Below the pieces are notes generated by a model. It searched no databases and had not been told where the DNA came from. It worked only from the letters and a program-made list of their open reading frames with translations. Position numbers and translations under genes: made by a program. Of a stretch of 64,000 nt of DNA, positions 54,848 through 63,925 are shown in pieces; position 1 is the stretch's first letter, and each line of letters opens with the position of its first letter. This DNA comes from an uncultured Bacilli bacterium (GTDB lineage: Bacteria; Bacillota_I; Bacilli_A; RF39; UBA660): positions 20,883-84,882 of the forward strand of contig CALVIB010000003.1 of NCBI GenBank assembly GCA_944329375.1. The letters are read 5' to 3'.

Positions 54848-55795
54848 TTAAACAAATAAATATACATAATAAACTATAAATATTCCAAGCATAATCAAAG
54901 CTTCTTTCCTACTAATAGTTTTTTCGCTTTTTGCAAACGCATATAAACAAAAAGAAGATAAAAACACCACTAATATATCGACAAAATTAAAGCCGCCTAA
55001 GCCAACATTACCATAAATAACAACAGGCAACCCCAGAACAACACAAATATTAAATATATTAGTTCCAACAATATTTCCAACAGCCATATCAAATTCACCT
55101 TTCCTTGCACTCGTAACTGTCATTACAAGTTCAGGTAAACTAGTTCCAATAACAATTATCAACATAGTAATTATTTTTTTGCTAACATTAAGTTCATTAG
55201 CTAAAATAACCGCATTATCAACAATTAAATCACTACTAAATATAGTAATTAAAAGAGATAACAAAATTAAAAGAATTGACATAATAGGACCATATTTTAT
55301 ATCATTGCTATTATTAGTATCCGCTCCTTTACGAACAAGGCCAATTAAATAACTAACAAATACGCTAAAAAACAAAATCAAAACCAACCCATCAGGTCTT
55401 GAAAAAACATTTCTAGTAAACGGATCAAACAATCTATCAAGCATAAGTATTGAAAATACAGATGTAATCAAAAATAAAATAGGTAATTCTTTTTTTATTG
55501 TTGCGTGTTTAACCTTAATAGGTCTAACCAAAGCAGCCAAACCAATAATTAAAAACACATTAACAATAGTACTACCAACAACATTAGCAAAAGCAATTTG
55601 TCCATCACCATTTTGAACACTTTGAAAAGATATCGCCATTTCTGGCGCACAAGTACCAAAAGCCATAATCGTAAGCGCAACAAGCATTTTTGGAACATTA
55701 AATCTCAAAGCCAATGAAGAAGAAGCTGTAACTAAAACATCCGCAGCCTTGACAATTAAAATTAATCCAATAATTAATAATATTAACTCTTTCAT
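54848..55795 (-). CDS. Na+/Ca2+ exchanger-type cation antiporter (CaCA family, YrbG-like)
   Basis: 315 residues, ten membrane helices in two halves. The alpha repeats are clear: FGTCAPEMAISF with VGSTIVNVF in the first half, and GTSLPELVMTVTSA with VGTNIFNI in the second. These hold the ion-binding Glu/Asn residues. It exchanges Ca2+ (possibly with K+) for Na+ or H+. It overlaps scpB by four bases, an unusual operon partner. Confidence 0.93.
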   Translation of the reverse strand: MKELILLIIGLILIVKAADVLVTASSSLALRFNVPKMLVALTIMAFGTCAPEMAISFQSVQNGDGQIAFANVVGSTIVNVFLIIGLAALVRPIKVKHATIKKELPILFLITSVFSILMLDRLFDPFTRNVFSRPDGLVLILFFSVFVSYLIGLVRKGADTNNSNDIKYGPIMSILLILLSLLITIFSSDLIVDNAVILANELNVSKKIITMLIIVIGTSLPELVMTVTSARKGEFDMAVGNIVGTNIFNICVVLGLPVVIYGNVGLGGFNFVDILVVFLSSFCLYAFAKSEKTISRKEALIMLGIFIVYYVYLFV

Positions 55796-56349
55796 TTATC
55801 CTCCATATATTTAGAAGTAAATAAATCTTGATTATCATCAATCTTTTCTTCTTTTATTTTTGGTAAATCATCTAATGAATTTAAACCAAAATAATCCAAA
55901 AACTGATTAGTAACACAATATAAATTAGGTTTACCAGGTAATTCAGATTTACCCACTTCCTTAATTAAATTTTTTAGCATAAGTCTACGCATCACATAAA
56001 CAGATGAAACACCTCTAATTTCATCAACCATAACTCTAGTTATTGGTTGATTATAAGCAATAATAGCTAAAGTTTCCAAAGCAGCTGGACTTAATGTATC
56101 AGACATTTCTTCATTTACCAAATTTTTATAATAACTATAATGTTCTTTTTTAGTAACTAATTTATAATTATCATTAAATTCTTCTAACATAAATCCCCTA
56201 TCATCACTCTTTAAATCATTACAATATTCATTTATTAATCTCTGTACATCTTCTGAAGATATACCTAAAATATTACACAATTTTTCTTTAGTAATTCCCT
56301 CATCACCGACAACAAATAATAACCCTTCTAATACTGCCTTTAAATTCAC
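55792..56349 (-). CDS. scpB: Segregation and condensation protein B
   Basis: About 185 residues. LKAVLEGLLFVVGDEGITKE starts the first winged helix, and AALETLAIIAYNQPITRVMVDEIRG the second; both are diagnostic of ScpB. With ScpA it bridges SMC to compact and separate chromosomes. The GTG at 56349 has AAGGAG nine bases upstream and nearly overlaps the scpA stop; an ATG at 56370 has no ribosome site. Confidence 0.94.
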   Translation of the reverse strand: MNLKAVLEGLLFVVGDEGITKEKLCNILGISSEDVQRLINEYCNDLKSDDRGFMLEEFNDNYKLVTKKEHYSYYKNLVNEEMSDTLSPAALETLAIIAYNQPITRVMVDEIRGVSSVYVMRRLMLKNLIKEVGKSELPGKPNLYCVTNQFLDYFGLNSLDDLPKIKEEKIDDNQDLFTSKYMEDK

Positions 56350-56350
56350 T

Positions 56351-57085
56351 CTACATTTCTCCTTCTGCATAAATTGTTATTTGATTCAAATTACCATCCT
56401 GATGAATTTTCAATTTACCATTTTTCGCCAAATTTAAAATTGATAAAAAAGTAACAACAACATAATCTTTACTTTTTATATCAAATAAATCCTCAAACTT
56501 TATTTGTCTATCAATCTTTAACCTATTCATAATTTCATGACTTCTATTACTTACAGAATATTCTTTTTTAGTAATAACTGTATTAAGTGGTTCATCAAAA
56601 AGCTTTCTTTTCTTAAAATCCATAAATGCCTTAATCAAATCATCTAATGAAACTTCTTCATCAATCAAAACGCTATTATCTTTAAATTTTTCAAGATTAC
56701 TTGGTAATTTACTATACATAAGCTTACGTTCTTGCTCCATATCTTTAAATTCTAAAACCATATCTTTATATTTTTGATAATTGATTAATCTATTAATTAA
56801 GTTTTCTTTAGGGTCATCTTCAAATTCATCACAGTCTTCTTTTACCTCATTAGGAAGTAATTCTCTAGATTTAATCTCAATCAATTCAGCTGCCATAACC
56901 AAATATTCACTATCAACATTTAAATTAAGTCTTTCCATACTTTCAATATAAGCTAAATACTGCTCAGTAATTTCTGTAATATTAATATCAAAAATAGTAA
57001 TATCTGATACTCTAATTAAGTGAAGTAACAAATCCAAAGGACCTTGAAAATTATCTATCGTAAACTCATAATTCGTATTTTTCAC
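56351..57085 (-). CDS. scpA: Segregation and condensation protein A
   Basis: 244 residues, kleisin. It opens with the hallmark FQGPLDLLLHLI, then LVMAAELIEIKSRELLP, and ends with a winged helix (FLSILNLAKNGKLKIHQ). It closes the SMC ring together with ScpB. AGGTGA precedes the ATG. scpA and scpB are translationally coupled, as in other Bacilli. Confidence 0.95.
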   Translation of the reverse strand: MKNTNYEFTIDNFQGPLDLLLHLIRVSDITIFDINITEITEQYLAYIESMERLNLNVDSEYLVMAAELIEIKSRELLPNEVKEDCDEFEDDPKENLINRLINYQKYKDMVLEFKDMEQERKLMYSKLPSNLEKFKDNSVLIDEEVSLDDLIKAFMDFKKRKLFDEPLNTVITKKEYSVSNRSHEIMNRLKIDRQIKFEDLFDIKSKDYVVVTFLSILNLAKNGKLKIHQDGNLNQITIYAEGEM

Positions 57086-57197
57086 CTATAATCACCTTAA
57101 AACATTATAACATTTTCTATTTTATTTATTCAAGTAACATCTAAAAGGAAAAAAATTTTATATTAATAATAAAATTAAATATAGAAGGTTGATAAAG

Positions 57198-57422
57198 ATG
57201 ATAGCGCGAATTGTTTTTTTTCTAATAGGTTTTGGATTCAGTATAATTGGTTTTGTTTTCATTATAAGTTATTTAAATTTAATGACTATTGGGTATAATT
57301 TTAAAGAATATGTTCATTTTATAAGTAGTAATATTGAATGTCTAATTGGTCCTATTGGACTATTAATTATATTTTTAACAATTTTTCTTCCAGGAGGCAA
57401 AAAAGATGAACTACATATATGA
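57198..57422 (+). CDS. Small two-helix membrane protein
   Basis: 74 residues with two membrane helices (about 3-27 and 47-68) and a short charged end. No family recognised by name; small proteins like this precede DUF3603 genes in related Firmicutes as far as I recall. The ATG at 57198 has AGAAGG upstream. It overlaps the next gene by 17 bases and ends in TGA, which confirms TGA as stop. Confidence 0.65.
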   Translation: MIARIVFFLIGFGFSIIGFVFIISYLNLMTIGYNFKEYVHFISSNIECLIGPIGLLIIFLTIFLPGGKKDELHI

Positions 57423-58047
57423 TGTTGTTTTAAATTTACAAAAAGAATACTATGATTTTTATGAATGGAATCAAAATGATAATATATTTCATATGCGAAA
57501 AATACCAATTATAAAAATAAATAAAAAACAACTTTTAGAAATTAAAAATCATTTAATAAAATTTAACGGAGAAACACTTAAATATTTTAATACTAAAATC
57601 TATGCGGAAAGATTTAAAGAAAACAATATAACAAAAATAAAATCAATCCTTATACTAAGTGCAGAAAACTTTGCTTTATCAATAAAATTGAATAAAAAAG
57701 GAATCATAACCCATAAAAGTTCATTATTACCAGAAGAACAAGATGATATATTAGAAATATCAAAATTCCAAAAAGAAATTGTTCTAGACTATAAAATAAT
57801 TCAAAAAAATAAAACTGAGTTTAAAACAAGATTTGAATTAGAAAACGAAAAATTTATTCGAAATGAATTAGATACAATATATAAAGAACAAAATACAAAA
57901 AAATTAAACTATATTTATCTAGAATGTTTCAACAAAAATGAAAAAAACTATGAAATTGCTTATAAAGAATTAAAAAAAGAAATATATAAAGCAAATAACA
58001 ACTTTAAAAAAATATATAATATTTTTAAAATAACAAAACAAAAATAA
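57406..58047 (+). CDS. DUF3603 family protein
   Basis: 213 residues. MNYIYDVVLNLQKEYYDFYE followed by WNQNDNIFHMRKIPIIKI is the conserved opening of the DUF3603 family of Firmicutes. Soluble, Lys-rich; function unknown. AGGAGG inside the upstream gene gives a strong ribosome site, so the two are coupled. Residues beyond about 120 form helices with many Lys and Asn. Confidence 0.85.
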   Translation: MNYIYDVVLNLQKEYYDFYEWNQNDNIFHMRKIPIIKINKKQLLEIKNHLIKFNGETLKYFNTKIYAERFKENNITKIKSILILSAENFALSIKLNKKGIITHKSSLLPEEQDDILEISKFQKEIVLDYKIIQKNKTEFKTRFELENEKFIRNELDTIYKEQNTKKLNYIYLECFNKNEKNYEIAYKELKKEIYKANNNFKKIYNIFKITKQK

Positions 58048-58049
58048 AA

Positions 58050-58066
58050 GGGATAAAAACTATCCC
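58050..58066 (-). terminator. Intrinsic terminator of the tail-anchored protein gene
   Basis: On the minus strand GGGATA / TATCCC with a five-base loop and a T-rich run. It overlaps the stop codon at 58060-58062. Confidence 0.7.
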
Positions 58067-58482
58067 GCAATTTCAAAAATAAATGGTAAAGCTATAATAA
58101 AAGCAATAAGTAATACAAATAAAATAATCAAAAATCTCTTAGTTTCTTTTTTATCCTTAATTAATTCCTCAGAATCTTCTTGAATCTCACTAACTGTTTC
58201 ACTATCAGATACAGTTTGTTTAGAATCATCTACTGAAACATCAGAAACATTAACCTCATCTAAAGTTTCAATTGAATCAGTAGATTTTTGAACATCCATT
58301 GGTTCAGCTGAAGTAACCGTTTCCGTAGAAGTAGAATTATTAATCTGAGTCTCCTGAATCTGTGTATTTTGTTCATTATTAACGGTATTATTCTCAACTT
58401 GATTTGCAAAATCAAAACTATAATTAATATTGCTTGAATCCTGTGATTCATCTTTATTTAGCATATTTTTATTATCATCCAT
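58060..58482 (-). CDS. Tail-anchored, low-complexity protein
   Basis: 140 residues. The first 110 are Ser/Thr/Asn/Glu-rich and probably disordered, followed by a basic KDKKETKR and a C-terminal membrane helix (about 117-137). No family recognised. GGAGG precedes the ATG. The layout recalls the tail-anchored protein at 12197 but the sequences differ. Role unknown. Confidence 0.65.
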   Translation of the reverse strand: MDDNKNMLNKDESQDSSNINYSFDFANQVENNTVNNEQNTQIQETQINNSTSTETVTSAEPMDVQKSTDSIETLDEVNVSDVSVDDSKQTVSDSETVSEIQEDSEELIKDKKETKRFLIILFVLLIAFIIALPFIFEIAG

Positions 58483-58575
58483 AAACTTATCCCTCCATAT
58501 TCTAAAATAATTATATCTAAAATAAAATAAAATGTCAAAACGTTTATTATAATTGCCAAAAAATATAAAACAAAT

Positions 58576-58608
58576 AAAATAAAACCTCGTTTCTATTATA
58601 GAAACGAG
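58576..58608 (-). terminator. Terminator of recA
   Basis: On the minus strand CTCGTTTCTAT / ATAGAAACGAG, a perfect 11-bp stem with a three-base loop, then GTTTTATTTTATTT. Confidence 0.9.
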
Positions 58609-58611
58609 AAT

Positions 58612-59613
58612 TTATTTCATATTGTAATATTCACGTACTTTTTTATTTATTTCATCCTCCAATTCTGGATGTGCTTTTAAATAATCTTTAGTATTTTCTT
58701 TTCCTTGACCAATTTTTTCACCATTATAAGCATACCAAGCCCCAGACTTTTGAATAATATCAGCTTGTGAAGCTAAATCAATAAGTTCACCTTCATGAGA
58801 TATGCCAATTCCATACATGATATCAACTTCACAACTTTTAAAAGGTGGAGCCATTTTATTTTTAACAACTTTTACTTTTACTTTATTACCGATAATTTCA
58901 GACCCTTGCTTAATCTGTTCACTTTTTCTAATATCAAGCCTAATAGAAGAATAAAATTTTAAAGCTCTACCACCAGGAGTAACCTCAGGATTACCATATA
59001 CAACCCCTACTTTTTCTCTCAACTGATTAATAAAAATTGCGATCGTATTAGTTTTATTAATTACACCAGCTAACTTTCTCAATGCTTTACTCATCAATCT
59101 AGCTTGAAGGCCAACTTGAGAATCGCCCATTTCTCCTTCTATTTCAGCTTTTGGAACTAAAGCCGCAACTGAATCAATAACAATTACACTAATAGCACCA
59201 CTACGTACTAAAGCCTCTGTAATTTCCAAAGCTTGTTCTCCATTATCTGGTTGAGATAGTAATAATTCATTAATATCTACACCAAGTCTTGCTGCATATT
59301 GTGGATCTAAAGAATTTTCTGCATCTATAAAAGCAACTTTTCCACCAGCTTTTTGAGCCTCTGCAATAGCATGAAGAGCAAAAGTAGTTTTTCCACTAGA
59401 CTCAGGACCAAATATTTCGATAATTCTACCTTTTGGATATCCACCAATTCCTAAAGCAACATCCAAAGCAATACTTCCACTAGATATAACATCTATCTCT
59501 CTATGGTCATTATCTCCCAAACGCATTAAAGAACCTTTACCAAATTGTTTCTCAATATCTGCTAAAACTTGTTTCAAATTCTGATCAACATCATTAGTTG
59601 TTGTCTTTGCCAT
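58612..59613 (-). CDS. recA: Recombinase RecA
   Basis: 333 residues. Walker A is [14 protein letters not shown], followed by [18 protein letters not shown], Walker [11 protein letters not shown] and the ATP-sensing [11 protein letters not shown]. It coats single-stranded DNA, drives strand exchange and triggers LexA cleavage. AGGAGG lies upstream of the ATG. A LexA-type SOS box and a promoter lie directly upstream. The acidic C-terminal tail is short. Confidence 0.98.
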   Translation of the reverse strand: MAKTTTNDVDQNLKQVLADIEKQFGKGSLMRLGDNDHREIDVISSGSIALDVALGIGGYPKGRIIEIFGPESSGKTTFALHAIAEAQKAGGKVAFIDAENSLDPQYAARLGVDINELLLSQPDNGEQALEITEALVRSGAISVIVIDSVAALVPKAEIEGEMGDSQVGLQARLMSKALRKLAGVINKTNTIAIFINQLREKVGVVYGNPEVTPGGRALKFYSSIRLDIRKSEQIKQGSEIIGNKVKVKVVKNKMAPPFKSCEVDIMYGIGISHEGELIDLASQADIIQKSGAWYAYNGEKIGQGKENTKDYLKAHPELEDEINKKVREYYNMK

Positions 59614-59642
59614 TTATTTTCCTCCTTCACTCCTACAATCAC

Positions 59643-59671
59643 ATTGTATAATATTTAAAATAAAAAGTCAA
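59643..59671 (-). promoter_or_regulatory. recA promoter
   Basis: On the minus strand TTGACT (59671-59666), 17 bases, TACAAT (59648-59643). Confidence 0.7.
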
Positions 59672-59679
59672 CTCTTTTA

Positions 59680-59693
59680 CGAACATTTGTTCA
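59680..59693. promoter_or_regulatory. LexA/DinR SOS box upstream of recA
   Basis: CGAACATTTGTTCA fits the Firmicutes LexA site CGAAC-N4-GTTCG with one mismatch at the last base. It lies nine bases upstream of the recA -35 hexamer, the usual arrangement for DNA-damage control. Confidence 0.8.
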
Positions 59694-59826
59694 TTTTACT
59701 TATTTTTTTTCTCCAATTATGAGTAAAATAGTAAAAAAATATGCTATAATAATAACAAATAAGAATCAAAAAAATATCAAAGAATAACGTGAATAGTTTA
59801 TTACATATCAAAAAGGGAGGAATATT

Positions 59827-60795
59827 ATGAAAAAAACATTTGCAATTTGCAGCACAATAATATTAATATTACAAATAATATTAACCTCTATTACTTATAA
59901 AACATATTCAAATAAAAGAATTTCCTACTCAGCAAATAAAACACTAGTCTCTGTAGCGCAAGAATTTAGTTCATGGAGACAAAAATACGGTTCAGCTTAT
60001 GAAGGTGATGAAACTACTGGGGGAGCAGGACATGGTAGTGTTGCCGACTTAAAAAACAGAATTGCCCATCATTTTACTCCAGGATATGGAGTAAACTGTT
60101 CTGGATTTGTCCGTGCTGTAATTTATCACGCTACTGGAATAGATGTATTGGAAAAAGGAAATATTATATATGACATTGTACACTCTGGATATTTTACAGA
60201 AATAAGTGAAGCTGAAATACAACCAGGAGACATCTTTTATGAATATGCAGGACCAGAAGGACATCATATTGGTATTATAACAGAAGTAATTGGCCATGAT
60301 GAAAATGGCACAGCAACATTTCGTACCGCCGAATCAGATAATGGAGACTGGACAAGAATTATGAATAGATATGACATATATCCTGGAGCTACTGCTTACT
60401 ATAATTTTTTAAGGTTAAACTATAACGATAATGTTGAATATATATTAAAATGGGCAATGGACACAGCCAATCAATCATTTGTTTATCAAGGCTCAGACCC
60501 TTGTAAAATCATTTCTGATAGCTTATCAGATGAAATAGAAGATTTATTTTATTATATATGTATTGGAGGAATACTCTTAGTAGTTATATTAAGTATTATT
60601 GATTTAATTAAAGTTGTTAGTGGAAACAGTGAAGATGGATTAATTAATTTCTTTAAAAATTTAAAAGCAAGAATTATAACAATAATAATATTATTAATAT
60701 TACCAGTAATTATTCCATATATATTAAATCTAATAAATAGTCTTGCAGAAATAACTGGTTATAATTCAGATAATCCTCTTTGTCTAAAAAAATAG
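59827..60795 (+). CDS. Secreted NlpC/P60-type hydrolase fused to a VirB2-like two-helix module
   Basis: 322 residues. A signal peptide or anchor (about 8-25) precedes an NlpC/P60-like domain (about 60-200): GYGVNCSGFVRAVIYHATG with Cys, EGHHIGIITEVIG with His, and QPGDIFYEYAG. From about residue 220, DPCKIISDSLSDEIED leads into two membrane helices joined by a basic loop, the same plan as in the genes at 36893 and 38031. It stands between recA and pgsA where Bacilli usually have cinA. GGGAGG precedes the ATG. Confidence 0.8.
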   Translation: MKKTFAICSTIILILQIILTSITYKTYSNKRISYSANKTLVSVAQEFSSWRQKYGSAYEGDETTGGAGHGSVADLKNRIAHHFTPGYGVNCSGFVRAVIYHATGIDVLEKGNIIYDIVHSGYFTEISEAEIQPGDIFYEYAGPEGHHIGIITEVIGHDENGTATFRTAESDNGDWTRIMNRYDIYPGATAYYNFLRLNYNDNVEYILKWAMDTANQSFVYQGSDPCKIISDSLSDEIEDLFYYICIGGILLVVILSIIDLIKVVSGNSEDGLINFFKNLKARIITIIILLILPVIIPYILNLINSLAEITGYNSDNPLCLKK

Positions 60796-60815
60796 CTTCA
60801 AAAAGGCTATTTTTT
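60787..60815. terminator. Bidirectional terminator between the NlpC fusion gene and pgsA
   Basis: AAAAAATAGC / GCTATTTTTT with a nine-base loop; it overlaps the stop codon of the plus-strand gene. Confidence 0.8.
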
Positions 60816-60854
60816 CTATACTATTCTAAAACAATTTTATCAAAAAAGAGAATT

Positions 60855-61454
60855 CTAAATTCCCTCGCTAAATATATACTTTTTATTCATTGTAAAATAC
60901 TGAATTCCTGAAATAATAGAAAGTACAGCTGCCACAATAAGTAAAAAATCAGAAATATGAATATTCCAAAGTTCAAATGGCAAATTATAAAACAAAGTCA
61001 TAACAATACCTATCATTAATGAAGCTGTCTTAAATTTACCTGTCTTAATAGCTGCAACCACATTTCCCTTAGAACCAGCCACCATTTTAATAGAATCAAC
61101 TATTGTATCTCTAACTATAATAACAACTGGAATAATTGGATGAATAAATCCTTGAGCACATAAAATAATAAGTACTGAGTTAACCAAAATTTTATCTGCA
61201 ATTGCATCCATCATCTTACCAAAATCTGTAACTAAATTACGTGAACGTGCAATATATCCATCTATAAAATCAGTAAGTGAAGCTAAAATAAATAATATTC
61301 CTGCAATCGGATAACGAATATCCACCCTTATCGATTCATTAATAAATAATTGTGTAACATTAATTCCCATAGCTGAAAATGGAAATAATAAAATCAAAAT
61401 AATCAAAAAAGTCATAAAAATTCTAACCATCGTTAATTTATTTGGTAAATTCAT
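60855..61454 (-). CDS. pgsA: CDP-diacylglycerol-glycerol-3-phosphate phosphatidyltransferase
   Basis: About 199 residues, six membrane helices. DFIDGYIARSRNLVTDFGKMMD holds the CDP-alcohol transferase signature D-x2-D-G-x2-A-R-x8-G-x3-D (with the final D in IADK). It makes phosphatidylglycerol phosphate, the first step to phosphatidylglycerol. The ATG at 61454 follows the rodZ stop closely; rodZ-pgsA is a conserved Bacilli pair. Confidence 0.94.
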   Translation of the reverse strand: MNLPNKLTMVRIFMTFLIILILLFPFSAMGINVTQLFINESIRVDIRYPIAGILFILASLTDFIDGYIARSRNLVTDFGKMMDAIADKILVNSVLIILCAQGFIHPIIPVVIIVRDTIVDSIKMVAGSKGNVVAAIKTGKFKTASLMIGIVMTLFYNLPFELWNIHISDFLLIVAAVLSIISGIQYFTMNKKYIFSEGI

Positions 61455-61460
61455 AATCAA

Positions 61461-61931
61461 CTACCTACTTTCTGTAATAATTGCCCCCTCAATAAAATCA
61501 TCACTTTCATCATGATCCAAACTAATTATCAAATACACTATCATAATAATTAAAAGTGCGATAATAACATATACACAAAGCATAATTATTGAAGTTCTAT
61601 TTCTTTTCTCAATAGTATAAGGAGATTTAATTTTTTTATTTTCTTTTTTATTTTTTTTAGCTGCTTTAATATCATCTAAAGAAAGTCTAGAAGTATAATC
61701 AAATAAATACTCATTAAATTCATCAATTAAATCTTCTTTATCTAATCCTAAATACTTCGCATAATCTCTAATAAAATATTTCAAATAAAACATATCTTTA
61801 AAAGCATCTGTATTACCAGCTTCAATATTTTCAATTTGAGATGGTCTTAATTTTAAATCTTCAGCCACTTCTTCAATTGAAACACCTATGCTTTCTCGGG
61901 CTTCTTTTAATTTCTCGCCAATCTCTTTCAT
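61461..61931 (-). CDS. rodZ: RodZ-like membrane HTH protein (short form)
   Basis: 156 residues. Residues 1-75 form the RodZ-type HTH: IGEKLKEARESIGVSIEEVA, then RPSQIENIEAGN and YLKYFIRDYAKYLGLD. A basic stretch, KAAKKNKKENKKIK, precedes one membrane helix (about 115-137). The usual outer beta domain is missing, leaving only about 18 residues outside. RodZ ties MreB to the cell-wall elongation complex. It is adjacent to pgsA as in Bacillus (ymfM-pgsA). Confidence 0.88.
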   Translation of the reverse strand: MKEIGEKLKEARESIGVSIEEVAEDLKLRPSQIENIEAGNTDAFKDMFYLKYFIRDYAKYLGLDKEDLIDEFNEYLFDYTSRLSLDDIKAAKKNKKENKKIKSPYTIEKRNRTSIIMLCVYVIIALLIIMIVYLIISLDHDESDDFIEGAIITESR

Positions 61932-61954
61932 ATATATCCTTTCTTAAAATAAAA

Positions 61955-62303
61955 ATAATATTTTATAAGCCATGTTCTGTACCTATCTCTAGGTGGCAAA
62001 CATTTATCTATTGCCAAAGCAATCCCATAAGAAATTCTTATTCTTTCTTATTAGGTTCCCCTACCAAAATTTGGGTTTCTTACTTGCGGGGTTTACCACG
62101 TTTCACTCTTTTATTTCTAAAAGCATCGTCACTGCGGCACTTTACAAAGTATCACCATATCCGAAGATTTAGGTTAAACTTCGCCGTTAGTTAAAAACTA
62201 CCATAGGTTATTTATTCCCTATGCACAAACACTACAGTCATCACAGACTGTGTAAGCATGGACTTTCCTCTACATTACTATGAATGCAGCGTTTGCCAAA
62301 ATA
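61955..62303 (-). ncRNA. rnpB: RNase P RNA (B type)
   Basis: About 350 bases. The conserved 5' core GAGGAAAGTCCATGC (near 62268) and the 3' core ACAGAACATGGCTTAT (near 61975) are present; AATAATATTTT and AAAATATTATT at the two ends form P1. Inner landmarks such as GTGCCGC and AAACCCCG-type stretches are also seen. It is the catalytic RNA that matures tRNA 5' ends. It follows gpsB immediately, as in Bacillus. The ends are approximate to a few bases. Confidence 0.93.
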
Positions 62304-62639
62304 TTATTTACCTGTTTCACCATAAATAATTTTTTCCAAATTAGATAATCTTCTAAGTAAATCAGCATTAGAAACTTCTGTTGGCGCTGCATTTCTCAAG
62401 ACATCTAACTTAGTTCTAGCATTACGTACTTCTTGTTTTAATCTAATGTTTTCATCAATTAAATCTTTCTTCTCTCTTTCAAGCTCCTTAATCATTGAAA
62501 TCATCTCATCATAATCACTTATTACCTCATCCAAGAACTTATCTACCTCTTGGGGTCTATAACCTCTCGTATCGATTTTAAACTCTTTTTCTAATATATC
62601 CTTTGGTGTAAGTAATAATCTTTCTTGAAGCACGGTCAT
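62304..62639 (-). CDS. gpsB: Cell-division protein GpsB (DivIVA family)
   Basis: 111 residues. LTPKDILEKEFKIDTRGYRP with QEVDKFLDEVISDYD is the lipid-binding DivIVA/GpsB domain, followed by a coiled coil (about 38-75) and a C-terminal three-helix piece (LLRRLSNLEKIIYG). It coordinates peptidoglycan synthases between elongation and division. The ATG at 62639 directly follows AAGGAGGGG; a GTG two codons later has better spacing. The stop touches rnpB. Confidence 0.93.
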   Translation of the reverse strand: MTVLQERLLLTPKDILEKEFKIDTRGYRPQEVDKFLDEVISDYDEMISMIKELEREKKDLIDENIRLKQEVRNARTKLDVLRNAAPTEVSNADLLRRLSNLEKIIYGETGK

Positions 62640-62722
62640 CCCCTCCTTAAACACTATCATTTTCTCAAAAAAAAGACTATTTGTCAATGACCATAAATTG
62701 CCATCAAAACAGTCTCTTTATA

Positions 62723-63445
62723 TTATTTTGTCTTTTCTTTTTCATCTTCCAAAGTTGAAGTAATATTAACAATAAAATCAGTATTAACACTAACACATCT
62801 AGGTGTTTCATCATTAGGTCCTTGAATCAATAAATCATATACAAATTGAAATTTATTCGCATAAACCCCAAGCTCTAAATAATCAGACTCTGTATATCGT
62901 TTTAATTTATACTCTGATTTACCATAATAACTAGTATAAGCATATGTTGTTGATTGTACAAAACTATCATTACTTCCTTCTATCGCATCTACACCATAAT
63001 AATATGTATCATTACCTATTGGAAAACCAAGCATTTGTGAATTATGTATTCTATCATCCATTGTATCTTGTAAAATACCATCAACAACCGCATACTCAGA
63101 TTTTACTGTTGTATCGATATGCACATTATCAATATAAACTTTAGTATCTGCTGGTAAACCTTCCGTATGAACATTAAAATATAAAAATTTATCAGAAGTA
63201 ACTCTCCATGTTCTCTTAGAAGTACTATCACATGAATAGTCTGTTACCAACTTAAATTCTTCTCCTGGAACATCCAAAACTTGTGTAAGCCCAGTATCAA
63301 GATTACTATCATTATTTACCATATTTACCACATCGTAATCTTCTATAGGTGCAAGTTCTTTCTCACATCCACTAAGCATAAATAAAGCTGCTGTTCCCAA
63401 ACTATAACCTGTTAATTTTAAAAATTTTCTTCTATCCATATCCAT
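62723..63445 (-). CDS. Lipoprotein with Tat-like signal peptide
   Basis: 240 residues. RRKFLKLTGYSLGTAALF is a twin-arginine-type signal followed by the lipobox MLSGCEK. The mature part is beta-rich, with TWRVTSDKFLYFNVHTEGLP and VYIDNVHIDT, and ends in a charged tail. The family is not recognised. If the Tat signal is used, the protein folds before export; no tat genes are in this window. Confidence 0.75.
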   Translation of the reverse strand: MDMDRRKFLKLTGYSLGTAALFMLSGCEKELAPIEDYDVVNMVNNDSNLDTGLTQVLDVPGEEFKLVTDYSCDSTSKRTWRVTSDKFLYFNVHTEGLPADTKVYIDNVHIDTTVKSEYAVVDGILQDTMDDRIHNSQMLGFPIGNDTYYYGVDAIEGSNDSFVQSTTYAYTSYYGKSEYKLKRYTESDYLELGVYANKFQFVYDLLIQGPNDETPRCVSVNTDFIVNITSTLEDEKEKTK

Positions 63446-63471
63446 AAATTATCGCCCTATCATACCTTTAA

Positions 63472-63852
63472 CTAAAGTTTTTTTACATTTTTCCTATCAA
63501 CATCTTTTTCATTTTCTAAATCTGTAAACTCTTCACGAGCAATAGCTTCTAGTAAAGGTGTTAAATCAAAAAGTTCATCTTCTTTAATAGCTTCAATTCC
63601 TTTTAAAATAATCAAAGACTGTAAATTTTTATCAGCATATTTTAAATATTCTACATCTTGATTGATAGCCAATAATACAACATCCATATCATTTTTTAAT
63701 CTTTCACTTGCAAACTTTAAATTCATGCCATTTAAACCTACAGCTATCATCACTAACTCCTTATTATCTTGAATACTTGCAGGCGCAAAAGAAAGAGAAA
63801 CTCCATTATTAAAATCATTAATCCACCTACTTTTTGCATTTTCAGTAATCAT
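63472..63852 (-). CDS. DUF4116-like repeat protein
   Basis: 126 residues. Two repeats of the DUF4116 pattern are visible: DNKELVMIAVGLNGMNLKFA and NDMDVVLLAINQDVEYLKYA. The remaining 45 residues are acidic then basic. Short helical repeat proteins of this type have no known function. AAAGGGTGA precedes the ATG. Confidence 0.75.
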   Translation of the reverse strand: MITENAKSRWINDFNNGVSLSFAPASIQDNKELVMIAVGLNGMNLKFASERLKNDMDVVLLAINQDVEYLKYADKNLQSLIILKGIEAIKEDELFDLTPLLEAIAREEFTDLENEKDVDRKNVKKL

Positions 63853-63880
63853 AATATCACCCTTTCAAAATAATGAGCAT

Positions 63881-63908
63881 ATTATAACATCAAATAAAAT
63901 TTTGTCAA
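63881..63908 (-). promoter_or_regulatory. Sigma-A promoter of the DUF4116 gene
   Basis: On the minus strand TTGACA (63908-63903), 16 bases, TATAAT (63886-63881). Both hexamers match the consensus fully. Confidence 0.7.
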
Positions 63909-63925
63909 ATCAAAAAAGACTATCT

